Of a stretch of DNA of 64,000 nt, positions 34,728 to 44,300 are shown one piece after another; the first letter of the stretch is position 1; the number at the start of each line of letters is the position of its first letter. A model generated the notes under the pieces. That model was not told the DNA's origin. It was given only the letters and a program-made list of their open reading frames with translations, and did no database searches. Source of the stretch: Aestuariimicrobium soli (GTDB lineage Bacteria > Actinomycetota > Actinomycetes > Propionibacteriales > Propionibacteriaceae); contig NZ_JBPJSQ010000007.1 of assembly GCF_051192575.1 (NCBI RefSeq), forward strand, positions 62,001-126,000, in the 5' to 3' direction. The position numbers were made by a program, and so were the translations under genes.

Positions 34728-35390
34728 TCAGGCCAGGCGCAGGGTCTGGCCGATGAAGATCAGGTTGGGGTTCTTCACCACACCCTGGTTGAGCTGGAAC
34801 AGCTTCTGCCAGCCGCCCTTGACGCCGTGACGAGCGGCGATCTTGTTGAGGGTGTCCCCGGCGCCGACCTTGACGGTCTTGGTCGCGGGAGTGACGGCCG
34901 GACGAGTGGTCGACCGGGTGACCGCGGTGCTGCGCTTGGTGGTGGCCTTCTGGGTCACCGTCTTCTTCGCCGGGGTGGTCTTCACGGTGCTGGTCTTCAC
35001 GGTGGTCGTCCTGGGGGCGACGGCGCTCGTCGAGGCGCCGCCGTTGGCCTTGGTGAGGCCGGCGCGCACCGAGCACACGGGCCAGGCGCCCGGGCCCTGC
35101 ACCGCCAGCACCTTCTGGGCGGTGGCGATCTGCTGGGCCTTGGTGGCCAGGTCGGCCCGCGGGGCGTACTGCGTGCCACCGAAGCCGGCCCAGGTCTGCT
35201 GGGTGAACTGCAGGCCTCCGTAGAAGCCGTTGCCGGTGTTGATCGCCCAGTTGCCGCTGGACTCGCAGGCGGCGACGCGGTCCCAGACACCGGTGTCGGC
35301 GTGGGCGGTCGCGGGGGAGGCGGCGATGGCCAGCCCGGCTCCGACGGCCGAGGCGGCCGCGAGGGCGGTGATGCGGGAGAACTTCTTCAT
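34728..35390 (-). CDS. rpf: Resuscitation-promoting-factor-like transglycosylase with LysM domain
   Basis: 220 residues. A signal peptide (ITALAAASAVGAGLAIAASP) is followed by the Rpf domain: DTGVWDRVAACESSGNWAIN, then GFYGGLQFTQQTWAGFGGTQ, with the catalytic Glu in CESSGNW. A Thr/Lys-rich linker leads to a LysM module VKVGAGDTLNKIAARHGVKG. It cleaves peptidoglycan outside the cell to restart growth. GAAAGG precedes ATG 35390. An upstream promoter and ~200-base leader suggest regulation at RNA level. Confidence 0.93.
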   Translation of the reverse strand: MKKFSRITALAAASAVGAGLAIAASPATAHADTGVWDRVAACESSGNWAINTGNGFYGGLQFTQQTWAGFGGTQYAPRADLATKAQQIATAQKVLAVQGPGAWPVCSVRAGLTKANGGASTSAVAPRTTTVKTSTVKTTPAKKTVTQKATTKRSTAVTRSTTRPAVTPATKTVKVGAGDTLNKIAARHGVKGGWQKLFQLNQGVVKNPNLIFIGQTLRLA

Positions 35391-35415
35391 GCGTGGGCCT
35401 TTCGGGTCCTAGGTC

Positions 35416-35491
35416 GTGCTCCTGAGGGGAAGTCCTCCACCAGGACGCTCGGGGCTCTCCCGATCAGATCCGGCTGGTGGCTCAGGAGCAC
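35416..35491 (-). promoter_or_regulatory. Hairpin in the rpf leader
   Basis: GTGCTCCTGAG (35416-35426) and CTCAGGAGCAC (35481-35491) are exact complements, closing a 54-base loop just upstream of the rpf ribosome site. I looked for the c-di-AMP (ydaO) riboswitch that controls rpf in some Actinobacteria and did not see its conserved segments. Confidence 0.5.
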
Positions 35492-35598
35492 ACCGGACCG
35501 CGCCGACCGCAGCGACGTCCGTCACCACGGAGCCCCGGGCCGCTCGGGGGAGCGGCCGTCGCCGGCCTGGGGGGCTGGACGGCCTCGGGGCGCCCACC

Positions 35599-35627
35599 AC
35601 CGTAAGCACACGCTGAGGGAATCTCAA
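35599..35627 (-). promoter_or_regulatory. rpf promoter TTGAGA-N17-TACGGT
   Basis: On the minus strand TTGAGA (35627-35622) and TACGGT (35604-35599) have a 17-base spacer. Transcription would start near 35592, giving a leader of about 200 bases. The same promoter form occurs at 57976-58004. Confidence 0.65.
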
Positions 35628-35712
35628 CTTTTTCTCAGATACTCACAGGTATGGGTTGAGGGTTTGGTGCGGCCGCGCGCCCGGCGATTCTGCGACGGTC
35701 GTGCGAACTCAA

Positions 35713-35718
35713 TAGGCT
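35713..35718 (+). promoter_or_regulatory. -10 box TAGGCT upstream of glmU
   Basis: TAGGCT is followed by seven bases and ATG 35726 of a 15-codon ORF, so this ORF and not glmU would be the leaderless cistron. Confidence 0.5.
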
Positions 35719-35725
35719 GAGTGCG

Positions 35726-35773
35726 ATGGCGGCCCCGCTCCGGGGCCAGGTACCAGTGGAGGAGCGACCGTGA
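35726..35773 (+). CDS. 15-codon leader ORF coupled to glmU
   Basis: ATG 35726 opens MAAPLRGQVPVEERP, whose TGA (35771-35773) overlaps the GTG of glmU. The Glu-Glu codons at its end (GAGGAG) also form the Shine-Dalgarno for glmU. Translation of the leader would therefore control access to the glmU start. Confidence 0.45.
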   Translation: MAAPLRGQVPVEERP

Positions 35774-37374
35774 CCACCCACGAATCCGCCGAGGAGACCA
35801 CGACGGCAGGCGCTCCCGTCGCCGCCGTGGTCGTGCTGGCCGCAGGCGGCGGCACCCGCATGAAATCGAGCAAGTCGAAGCTGCTGCACGAGGTCGCCGG
35901 CAAGACCATGCTCAGCTACGCCGTGGCCGCGGCCCAGCACCTCACGCCCGAGCATCTGGTGGTGGTGGTCGGGCACGAGCGCGAGCAGGTGCTGGCGCAC
36001 CTCGACGAGATCGCGCCGCACGTGCAGACCGCCGTGCAGGACCAGCAGAACGGCACGGGCCACGCCGTGCAGTGCGGCCTCGCTGACCTCGGCGAGCTGT
36101 CCGGCGAGGTGGTGGTCACCTACGGTGACGTGCCCATGCTGACCGGCGAGACCTTGGCCGACCTGGTGGCCTCCCACCGCGCCGGGGCCGCCCAGGTCAC
36201 CGTGCTCACCGCCCGGGTTCCGAACCCCACCGGCTACGGGCGGGTCATCCGCAACGGCGACCAGGTGGTGCGGATCGTCGAGCAGAAGGACGCTTCCGCC
36301 GAGGAGGCCGAGGTCGACGAGATCAACTCCGGCATCTACGTCTTCGACGCGGCCACGCTGCGGCACGGGTTGGCCAACCTGACCACCGACAACGCCCAGG
36401 GCGAGCTCTACCTGACCGACGTCATCCGCATCGCCAACGAGCGCGGCGAGCGGGTGGGCGTGCACCAGATCACCGATCTGTGGCAGACCGAGGGTGTCAA
36501 CGACCGCGTGCAGCTGGCCCAGATGAACCGCGAGGTCAACCGCCGCATCGTCGAGAAGTGGCAGCGCGCCGGCGTCACGGTGCAGGACCCCGACACCACC
36601 TGGATCCAGGAGGACGTCACTCTGGAACGCGACGTCACCCTGCTGCGCAACACCTCGCTCGAGGGCGCCACCAGCATCGGTGAGGGCGCCGTGGTCGGGC
36701 CCGACACCACGCTGATCGACGTCGAGGTGGGTGCCGGGGCGCACGTCATCCGCACCCATGGCTCGCTCGCGGTGATCGGTGAGAACGCCGAGGTCGGTCC
36801 CTTCGCCTACCTGCGTCCCGGCACCGAGCTCGGGGCCAAGGGCAAGATCGGCACCTTCGTCGAGACCAAGAACGCCAAGATCGGCGCCGGGGCCAAGGTG
36901 CCCCACCTCAGCTACGCCGGTGACGCGTTCATCGACGAGGGAGCCAACATCGGCGCCGGCACGATCTTCGCCAACTACGACGGCGTCAACAAGTCCCCGA
37001 GCCATGTGGGCCGCAACGCCTTCGTCGGCTCCAATTCCGTGCTGGTCGCCCCGGTCGACATCGCCGACGGCGCCTTCGTCGCGGCCGGTTCTGCCGTCAC
37101 CGAGGACGTGCCCGCCGGTGATCTGGCCGTCGCCCGAGGGCGGCAGCACAACTCGTCCAACTGGATCGGACGCACGCGCCCGGGTTCGAAGTGGGACGAG
37201 GCGGCGCGCGGGTCGTCCGGGCAGGTGCATGGGGCGGTCGCGGGCAAGCGGGACGAACTGAATGCCCCGAATCAGAACGCCCAGAGCCAGAACGCCCAGA
37301 GCCAGAACGCCCAGAACCAGAATGCTGCGAACCAGAACGCGGACAACCAGAGCAATGAGGATGGACAGGCATGA
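35770..37374 (+). CDS. glmU: Bifunctional UDP-GlcNAc pyrophosphorylase / glucosamine-1-P acetyltransferase
   Basis: 534 residues. The uridyltransferase half begins VVVLAAGGGTRMKSSKSKLL and includes QNGTGHAVQCGL and VTYGDVPMLTGET; the left-handed beta-helix half has GPFAYLRPGTELGAKGKIGT and the catalytic GNxK-like VPHLSYAGDAFIDEGANIGA segment. It makes UDP-GlcNAc for peptidoglycan. The C-terminal ~35 residues are a Gln/Asn repeat of 15-bp units (37268-37350). It starts the operon with prs. Confidence 0.95.
   Translation: MTTHESAEETTTAGAPVAAVVVLAAGGGTRMKSSKSKLLHEVAGKTMLSYAVAAAQHLTPEHLVVVVGHEREQVLAHLDEIAPHVQTAVQDQQNGTGHAVQCGLADLGELSGEVVVTYGDVPMLTGETLADLVASHRAGAAQVTVLTARVPNPTGYGRVIRNGDQVVRIVEQKDASAEEAEVDEINSGIYVFDAATLRHGLANLTTDNAQGELYLTDVIRIANERGERVGVHQITDLWQTEGVNDRVQLAQMNREVNRRIVEKWQRAGVTVQDPDTTWIQEDVTLERDVTLLRNTSLEGATSIGEGAVVGPDTTLIDVEVGAGAHVIRTHGSLAVIGENAEVGPFAYLRPGTELGAKGKIGTFVETKNAKIGAGAKVPHLSYAGDAFIDEGANIGAGTIFANYDGVNKSPSHVGRNAFVGSNSVLVAPVDIADGAFVAAGSAVTEDVPAGDLAVARGRQHNSSNWIGRTRPGSKWDEAARGSSGQVHGAVAGKRDELNAPNQNAQSQNAQSQNAQNQNAANQNADNQSNEDGQA
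37268..37350 (+). repeat. 15-bp repeats coding the GlmU tail
   Basis: Five units related to CAGAACGCCCAGAGC encode QNAQS/QNAQN/QNAAN/QNADN blocks at the end of GlmU. Copy number could vary between strains without breaking the frame. Confidence 0.75.
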
Positions 37375-38348
37375 GCGGCAGCAAGCGACCCAATGACAAG
37401 CTGCTGATGCTGTTCGCGGGCAGCGCCTACCCGGAGCTGGCCGCCGAGATCGCCGAACTGGCCGGCGTGGAGTTGACCCCCACGAAGTCGGTCACCTACG
37501 CCAACTCCGAGATCTACGTGCGCTTCGAGGAGTCGGTGCGCGGCTGCGACGCGTTCGTCATCCAGAGCCACAGCGCCCCGGTCAACGAGGCCATGATGGA
37601 GCAGTTGATCATGGTCGACGCGCTCAAGCGCGCCTCGGCGAAGCGCATCACGGTCGTCTCGCCGTTCTACCCGTACGCCCGGCAGGACAAGAAGCACCTC
37701 GGACGAGAGCCCATCTCGGCCCGGCTGATGGCCGACCTGTACAAGGCGGCCGGTGCCGACCGGATCATGTCGGTCGACCTGCACGCCGCCCAGATCCAGG
37801 GCTTCTTCGACGGCCCCGTCGACCACTTGTGGGGCATGCCCGTGCAGGCCGACTACGTGGCCGAGAAGTACGCCGTCGACGACATGGTGGTGGTCTCGCC
37901 CGACGCGGGTCGCGTGCGGCTGGCCGACATGTGGACCGACAAGCTCAACTGCCCGCTGGCGATCATCCACAAGCGCCGCGACCCCAACAAGGCCAACACC
38001 GTGGCCGTGCACGAGGTGGTGGGCGACGTCGAGGGCAAGACCTGCCTGCTGGTCGACGACATGATCGACACCGCCGGAACCATCTGCCAGGCCGCCGAGG
38101 CGCTGATCGAGCGGGGGGCCTCGCGCGTGATCGCGGCGGCCACCCACCCGGTGCTGTCGGGCCCGGCCATCGAGCGACTGAAGTCGTCGAAGTTCGATGA
38201 GGTGATCGTCACCAACACGCTGCCGATCGCCGAGGAGAACCGCATCGACAAGTTGACCGTGCTCTCGATCGCTCCGTTGTTGGCCAAGGCCATCGTCGAG
38301 GTCTTCGAGGACGGTTCGGTCACCAGCCTGTTCGGCGACCTGCACTGA
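37371..38348 (+). CDS. prs: Ribose-phosphate pyrophosphokinase
   Basis: 325 residues. NDKLLMLFAGSAYPELAAEI opens the fold, FYPYARQDKKHLGREPISAR is the ATP/catalytic flexible loop, and CLLVDDMIDTAGTICQAAEA the PRPP-binding loop. It makes PRPP from ribose 5-phosphate and ATP. It overlaps glmU (ATGA) and the GH130 gene (TGATG), so three cistrons are coupled. Confidence 0.96.
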   Translation: MSGSKRPNDKLLMLFAGSAYPELAAEIAELAGVELTPTKSVTYANSEIYVRFEESVRGCDAFVIQSHSAPVNEAMMEQLIMVDALKRASAKRITVVSPFYPYARQDKKHLGREPISARLMADLYKAAGADRIMSVDLHAAQIQGFFDGPVDHLWGMPVQADYVAEKYAVDDMVVVSPDAGRVRLADMWTDKLNCPLAIIHKRRDPNKANTVAVHEVVGDVEGKTCLLVDDMIDTAGTICQAAEALIERGASRVIAAATHPVLSGPAIERLKSSKFDEVIVTNTLPIAEENRIDKLTVLSIAPLLAKAIVEVFEDGSVTSLFGDLH

Positions 38349-39415
38349 TGAGGTTCCCCTACCGCCTCGAGCGGGTCGGCATCGTCATGCGCCCCGACCG
38401 CGACGACCCCCACCAGGTCGAGGGAGTGCTCAACCCGGCGGCGGCCGTCACCCCCGACGGACGAGTGCTGATGTACCCCCGACTGGTCGCCGAGGGCAAC
38501 CGCTCGCGCATCGGCGTCGGCGAGGTCGAGGTGACCGACGGGGTGCCCACCGGGTTCCGGTTGGACGACGTACTGCTCGCCCCCGACCAGGGCTGGGAGC
38601 ACGGCTCCGACCACGGGGGAGTGGAGGACCCGCGGTTGACCTTCGTCGAACCGCTGTCGCTGTGGGTGATGACCTATGTGGCCTATGGCCCGCTCGGGCC
38701 TCGTCCGGCGTTGTTGGTGTCGTCCGACCTGCAGACCTGGGAACGCTGGGGGCCGATCCAGTTCGCGTGGGAGGAGTCGCTGGGCACCGACCTCAACCTC
38801 TTCCCGAACAAAGACATCGTCTGGTTCCCCGAGGCCGTTCCGGGCCCCGACGGCCGCGACTGTCTCGCGCTGATCCATCGACCGATGTGGGAGATCGAGG
38901 GCCAGGAGCCGACCCTGCCGACGGGTGTCACGGACGACCGGGCCGCCATCTGGATCAGCTTCGTCGACCTCGAGTCGGCGCTGGCCGACCCGCGCGCGCT
39001 GCTGCGTCCGTGGGGGCATCGGCAGCTGGCCGCCAGCGAGTGTGACTGGGAGGTGCTCAAGGTGGGCGGTGGTCCGCCGCCCGTGCGGGTGCCCGAGGGC
39101 TGGCTGTTCCTGCACCACGGGGTGTCGGGCACGATGGCTGGCTCGAGCTTCGACCAGCAGAAGAACGTCTTCTATGCGGCCGGCGGCATGATTCTCTCCG
39201 CGGACGACCCGACCCTGGTGGTGGCGCGCACCGAGGAGCCGCTGCTCGCTCCTGAGACCGACGAGGAGCGCATCGGCATCGTCGGGAACGTGGTCTTCCC
39301 GACGGCGATCGTTCCCGTGGCCCAGCCCGGGGGAGGCGAGGAGCTGTTCTGCTTCTACGGCATGGCCGACGAGGCCATCGGCGTCGCCCGAGTGGTGCGC
39401 ACCCCGGTCGAGTAG
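38348..39415 (+). CDS. GH130-like glycoside phosphorylase/hydrolase
   Basis: 355 residues of a five-bladed propeller: GVLNPAAAVTPDGRVLMYPR, LVAEGNRSRIGVGEV, GGVEDPRLTFVEPLSLWVMT, NKDIVWFPEAV, CLALIHRPMWE and LFLHHGVSG match GH130, which acts on beta-mannosides by phosphorolysis or hydrolysis. Which one applies is not clear. It takes the place that lpqT holds between prs and rplY in M. tuberculosis. Its final GTCGAGTAG belongs to a dispersed repeat found again at the mazG end. Confidence 0.82.
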   Translation: MRFPYRLERVGIVMRPDRDDPHQVEGVLNPAAAVTPDGRVLMYPRLVAEGNRSRIGVGEVEVTDGVPTGFRLDDVLLAPDQGWEHGSDHGGVEDPRLTFVEPLSLWVMTYVAYGPLGPRPALLVSSDLQTWERWGPIQFAWEESLGTDLNLFPNKDIVWFPEAVPGPDGRDCLALIHRPMWEIEGQEPTLPTGVTDDRAAIWISFVDLESALADPRALLRPWGHRQLAASECDWEVLKVGGGPPPVRVPEGWLFLHHGVSGTMAGSSFDQQKNVFYAAGGMILSADDPTLVVARTEEPLLAPETDEERIGIVGNVVFPTAIVPVAQPGGGEELFCFYGMADEAIGVARVVRTPVE

Positions 39416-39502
39416 GCGACCCCATCGTCGGTCGAGTAGGGAGCGAAGCGAGCGTGTCGCGACCACGGAGCCCGCCGATTTCCACCGCCGCCCGCTTCGG
39501 GG

Positions 39503-39651
39503 TAAGCTCGTCAGGCTGCTTGGCGAGGGACGTGGGCGTCCGTGATCGACATCTGCATGCTGAAGGCATGACGCTGACCTCCCTTGCTGCCGAGACATCG
39601 GGCACCGTGCTGGGTGCCCACCACGTTGCACAAGGTTGAGGAGACCAACAC
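39503..39651 (+). promoter_or_regulatory. rplY promoter and structured leader
   Basis: TAAGCT (39503-39508) is a likely -10 and the leader is ~135 bases. It holds GGACG/CGTCC, ATGC/GCAT and GGGCACC (39600-39606)/GGTGCCC (39613-39619) hairpins. A 23-codon ORF (39568-39639) ends next to the ribosome site GGAGA. The rest of 39416-39502 is a double copy of a GGTCGAGTAG repeat and GC-rich sequence. Confidence 0.45.
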
Positions 39652-40323
39652 ATGGCTGAAATCAAGCTCGCCGCCGAGGCCCGTTCCGAGTTCGGCAAGG
39701 GCGCCTCGCGTCGCCTGCGTCGCGCCGGCAAGGTGCCCGCCGTCATCTACGGGCACGGCGGTGACCCCGTCCACATCTCGCTGCCCGGTCACGAGACCCT
39801 GCTCGCCCTGCGTCAGGCCAACGCCCTGCTCGACATCGCCATCGACGGCGCCAAGAGCCAGCTCGCCCTGCCCAAGCAGGTTCAGCGTGATCCCATCAAG
39901 GGCTTCATCGAGCACGTCGACCTGGTCATCGTGAAGCGCGGCGAGAAGGTCGTCGTCGACGTTCCCGTCGTCACCGAGGGTGAGGCCGGTCCCGAGACCG
40001 TCGTGGTCGTCGACATCACCTCGCTGTCGGTGCACGCCGAGGCCACCCACATCCCCAACGAGATCGTCGTCTCGATCGAGGGCCTCGAGGCCGGCACGCA
40101 GGTGCTCGTCTCCGACCTGAAGCTGCCCCAGGGCGTCACCACCGACGTCGATCCCGAGACCTTGGTCGTCAACGTGACCCAGCAGATCTCGCAGGAGGCT
40201 CTGGACGCCGAGATCGCCGAGTCCGAGGAAGAGACCGGTGCCGGCGCCGAGGACGAGGCCCCCGCGGGTGACGAGGCCGCCGAGGGCGACGCCGAGGCTC
40301 CCGCCGAGGGCGAGGACGCCTGA
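39652..40323 (+). CDS. rplY: 50S ribosomal protein L25, CTC form
   Basis: 223 residues. The L25 domain (EIKLAAEARSEFGKGASRRL, then AGKVPAVIYGHGGDPVHISL) is followed by the TL5/CTC C-terminal beta domain and ~45 acidic residues (ESEEETGAGAEDEAPAGDEA). It binds 5S rRNA. The acidic tail is common in Actinobacteria. Confidence 0.95.
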   Translation: MAEIKLAAEARSEFGKGASRRLRRAGKVPAVIYGHGGDPVHISLPGHETLLALRQANALLDIAIDGAKSQLALPKQVQRDPIKGFIEHVDLVIVKRGEKVVVDVPVVTEGEAGPETVVVVDITSLSVHAEATHIPNEIVVSIEGLEAGTQVLVSDLKLPQGVTTDVDPETLVVNVTQQISQEALDAEIAESEEETGAGAEDEAPAGDEAAEGDAEAPAEGEDA

Positions 40324-40346
40324 GCGCTGCGGCTCACTCCGCGACA

Positions 40347-40949
40347 GTGAACACCACCTGGCTGCTGGTCGGGCTCGGAAACCCGGGCCCGACCTACGCC
40401 CACACCCGGCACAACGTCGGCTTCTTCGTCATTGACGAGATCGCCCGCGTCGGCCGGGTGTCGCTGTCTGCCCCCCGGGGCATGCACGCCGACGTCGGGA
40501 CGACCCGCCTGTCGTCCGCGGGGTGGGGAGTACCGGGGGCTGAGGCCTCGTCCGTGGTGCTGGCCAAGCCGCGCACGTTCATGAATGACTCGGGCAAGGC
40601 GGTGCGCAAGCTGGCCGACTTCCACAAGGTGGCACCCGATCACATTGTCGTGATCCACGACGAGTTGGATCTCGACTTCGGCACCCTGCGCATGAAGTTC
40701 GGCGGCGGCGACAACGGCCACAACGGTCTGAAGTCGATTCGCGCGCACCTGGGCACCGGCGATTACTTCCGGGTGCGCTACGGCATCGGACGACCGCCGG
40801 GTCAGCAGCCCACGGCCGATTACGTGCTGTCGCCCATCCCGGCGAAGCTTCGCGAGGACTATGCGGTCGAGACGACCAGGGTCGTCGAGGCCGTCGAGGC
40901 GCTGCTCCGGCAGGGGCTGGAGCGCGCCCAGAACCTCTTCAATCGCTGA
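40347..40949 (+). CDS. pth: Peptidyl-tRNA hydrolase
   Basis: 200 residues. LLVGLGNPGPTYAHTRHNVG contains the catalytic His, KPRTFMNDSGKAV and VIHDELDLDFGTLRMKFGGG the Asn/Asp residues, and DNGHNGLKSIRAHLGTGDYF the tRNA-binding loop. It frees peptides from drop-off peptidyl-tRNA. The start GTG 40347 has no clear ribosome site and follows rplY by 23 bases. Confidence 0.95.
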   Translation: MNTTWLLVGLGNPGPTYAHTRHNVGFFVIDEIARVGRVSLSAPRGMHADVGTTRLSSAGWGVPGAEASSVVLAKPRTFMNDSGKAVRKLADFHKVAPDHIVVIHDELDLDFGTLRMKFGGGDNGHNGLKSIRAHLGTGDYFRVRYGIGRPPGQQPTADYVLSPIPAKLREDYAVETTRVVEAVEALLRQGLERAQNLFNR

Positions 40950-40980
40950 CGTTCGTTGGGTGGCCGGGGCCGGGCGGAGG

Positions 40981-40986
40981 TACCGT
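40981..40986 (+). promoter_or_regulatory. -10 box TACCGT, leaderless start
   Basis: TACCGT, six bases, then ATG 40993. Confidence 0.55.
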
Positions 40987-40992
40987 CTGGTC

Positions 40993-41355
40993 ATGAAGAA
41001 GCGTGTGGCGATGGCGCTGCTCGTCGCTGCCCTGCTGGCGGGGTGCTCGCCGGCGGCAGAGCCCTATCCCTACGAGACGCACGCGATTCTGTCCGCGACC
41101 CAGGGTGCCGACGATCTGCACTGGTCGCTCACCATCTCCGTGCCGACTCCCGACCCCATCCCCTTGGCCTGCCAGGTGGAGTACGGGCAGACGGCCGTGA
41201 AGCTCTGGGTCACCGATGCGCCGCCACGGCCCCGACCATCGTCGGTTCCGCCCGGCATTGGTCCGGCGTATGCGGGCGCCTTCGAGTGCGTGCTCTCCGA
41301 ATCGCTCGGTGATCGTGACCTGGTCGATGGCGAGAAGGGCACGAGCTTGGTCTGA
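40993..41355 (+). CDS. Small lipoprotein
   Basis: 120 residues. MKKRVAMALLVAALLAGCSP is a textbook lipoprotein signal (lipobox LAGC). The mature ~100 residues have two cysteines (LACQVEY and FECVLSE) that may form a disulfide across a small beta domain. I recognise no family. It sits between pth and mfd with its own leaderless promoter. Confidence 0.75.
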   Translation: MKKRVAMALLVAALLAGCSPAAEPYPYETHAILSATQGADDLHWSLTISVPTPDPIPLACQVEYGQTAVKLWVTDAPPRPRPSSVPPGIGPAYAGAFECVLSESLGDRDLVDGEKGTSLV

Positions 41356-41375
41356 GGGTGTGGCGCACCCCGCGG

Positions 41376-41381
41376 TAGGCT
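41376..41381 (+). promoter_or_regulatory. -10 box TAGGCT, leaderless start of mfd
   Basis: TAGGCT, six bases, then GTG 41388. Confidence 0.6.
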
Positions 41382-41387
41382 CGTCCG

Positions 41388-44300
41388 GTGACTCTGCACG
41401 GGCTGGTTGACCTTCTCGCTTCAGATCCGGGGCTGGCGCATGCCCTCGATCGGGCGCGCCGCCGTGCGCCCCGACCCTCCACCGATGGCAGCCCGGGCCG
41501 CGGCAGCACCCTCGACCTCACCACCCCCGCCTCGTCGCGCGCGGCGGTCACCGCCCTGCTGGCCACCCAGGCCGACCGCATGGTGCTGCTGGTCACGTCG
41601 ACCTTCCGCGAGGCCGAAGAGTTGGTCGCCACCCTCGGCTCGTGGCTCTCGGACGACGAGGTCGCCTACTTCCCGGCCTGGGAGACACTGCCGCACGAGC
41701 GCCTGAGCCCCCGCTCCGACACCGTGGGCCGCCGACTCGAGGTGCTCCGCCGCATCGCCGGGAAGGGCGACCTGCCTGCCCCGAAGGTGGTGGTGGCTCC
41801 CATTCGTTCCGTGCTGCAGCCCCAGACCGCCGGGCTGGCCGACATCGCACCCGTCACCCTCACCGTCGGCGCCGAGATCGAGATCGGCGACCTGGCCCAG
41901 GCCCTGGTCGACGCCGCCTACAACCGGGTCGACCTGGTCGAGCGGCGCGGCGAGTTCGCGGTGCGCGGTGGCATCGTCGACATCTTCCCGCCCCGCTCGG
42001 AACACCCGGTGCGCGTCGACTTCTTCGGCGACACCGTCGAAGAGATCCGCAGCTTCACCGTGGCCGACCAGCGCTCGGCCGCCGACACCTTCCCGGTTCT
42101 GCAGGCCGATCCCTGCCGCGAACTGCTGCTCACCGATGACGTCAGGGCGCGCGCCAAGGCGCTGATCCCCGACCATCCCGAACTGTCCGAGATGCTCGAG
42201 AAGCTCTCGGAGGGGCACTACGTCGAAGGCATGGAGGCGCTGACCCCCGCGCTGGTCGACGGGCTCGAACTGCTCGTCGAGGTGCTGCCGACCGATGCGA
42301 TGGTGCTGGTCAGCGACCCCGAACTGGTGCGCACCCGCGCGGTCGAACTGGTCAAGACGAGCCGCGAGTTCCTCAACGCTGGGTGGTCGGCGGCCGCCGG
42401 CGGCGGCCGCGCACCGATCGACCTGGGCTCGTCCGCCTACCGTGACCTCGCCGAGATCAGGAGGGTCGCGCTCGACCGCGGACAGGCGTGGTGGTCGCTG
42501 TCGCCGTTCGCCGCCGGCCCTCCCCCCGACGAAGCGACCGGGCACGAGCCGGTGTATGCCGAGGACGGCTCGATCATCGACTTCTCGAGCGCCCTGGACT
42601 CGTCCGACACCGGCGCCGACCACGTCGAGTCGATCACCCTCGACATCGAGGCGATCGACCCCTGGCGCGGTGACGTCGAGGCCGCGGTACTGGCGATGAA
42701 GCACACCGTCGGCGAGGGCTGGCGCGTCGTGCTCACCGTCGACGGGCCCGGCCTCGGCCAGCGCATGGCCGAGGTGCTCCGCGAGCACGAGCTGCCTGCC
42801 ACCGTCGTCGAACAACTGGACGAGGCCCCGCAGACGGGTCTGGTGACCATCGTGGCCGCCCAGCAGCGCCACGGCTTCCGGGCCGAGAAGCTGCGGCTCG
42901 CCCTGTTCACCACGGGCGACCTCGCTGCCCAGCAGGTCGCCGACAAGTCGCAGCGGCGCATGCCCAGTCGCCGCAAGAACCAGATCGAGCCGCTCGAGCT
43001 GAAGGCCGGCGATCCGATCGTCCACGAGAGTCACGGGGTCGGTCGCTACGTCGAGATGGTCACCCGCACCGCCGGCGGCTCGACGCGCGAGTACCTGGTG
43101 ATCGAGTACGCGCCCTCGAAGCGCGGCCAGCCCGGCGACCGGCTGTACGTGCCCATGGACCAGCTCGACCTGGTCACCCGCTACGTCGGCGGGGAGTCGC
43201 CCGCCCTCGACCGCATGGGTGGCGCCGACTGGCGTGCCCGCAAGACGCGGGCCCGCAAGGCGGTGCGCGAGATCGCCGCCGAGTTGATCAAGCTCTACGC
43301 CGCCCGGCAGGCCAGCCGGGGCCACGCGTTCTCGGCCGACACCCAGTGGCAACGTGAGCTCGAGGACAACTTCGCCTACGTCGAGACCCCCGACCAGTTG
43401 GGAACGTTGGCCGAGGTGAAGACCGACATGGAGCGGATCGTCCCCATGGACCGCCTGGTCTGCGGTGACGTCGGCTACGGCAAGACCGAGATCGCCGTGC
43501 GGGCCGCCTTCAAGGCCGTGCAGGACGGCAAGCAGGTGGCCGTGCTCGTCCCCACCACGCTGTTGGTGACCCAGCACACCCAGACCTTCATCGACCGCTA
43601 CGCCGGGTTCCCGGTGAACGTGCAGGCGCTGTCGCGCTTCCAGTCCGACGGCGAGGCCAAGGCCGTCCGCGAGGGTCTCAAGAGCGGCAAGGTCGACGTG
43701 GTCGTCGGCACCCACCGGCTGTTCGGCTCCGAGATCGAGTTCAAGGACCTCGGTCTGGTGATCATCGACGAGGAGCAACGCTTCGGGGTCGAGCACAAGG
43801 AGGCGCTGAAGAAGCTGCGCCTCAATGTCGACGTGCTGTCGATGTCGGCCACGCCGATTCCGCGCACGCTCGAGATGTCGATCACCGGGTTGCGCGAGAT
43901 GAGCGTGATCGCCACCCCGCCGGAGGAACGCCACCCCGTGCTCACCTTCGCCGGTCCCTACGACGAGGGGCAGGTGGTGGCCGCCATCCGACGCGAGCTG
44001 GCCCGCGAGGGACAGGTCTTCTTCCTGCACAACCGGGTGCAGTCGATCGAGAAGACGGCCAAGCGGATTCGCGAACTCGTGCCCGAGGCCCGCGTCGCCA
44101 CCGCGCACGGACAGATGGGCGAGACCCGCCTCGAGCAGGTGATGCAGGACTTCTGGGAGCGTCGCGCCGACGTGCTCGTCTGCACCACCATCGTCGAGGC
44201 CGGGCTCGACATCTCGACCGCGAACACTCTGATCATCGACCGTGCCGACCTGTTGGGCCTGTCGCAGTTGCACCAGATTCGCGGACGAGTGGGCCGCTCC

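Noticed and set aside
35391..35600. c-di-AMP (ydaO) riboswitch upstream of rpf
   Set aside because: Known for rpf genes in some Actinobacteria, but the conserved GGGGUGAAUC-like and CAGCUAACC-like segments are not in this leader.
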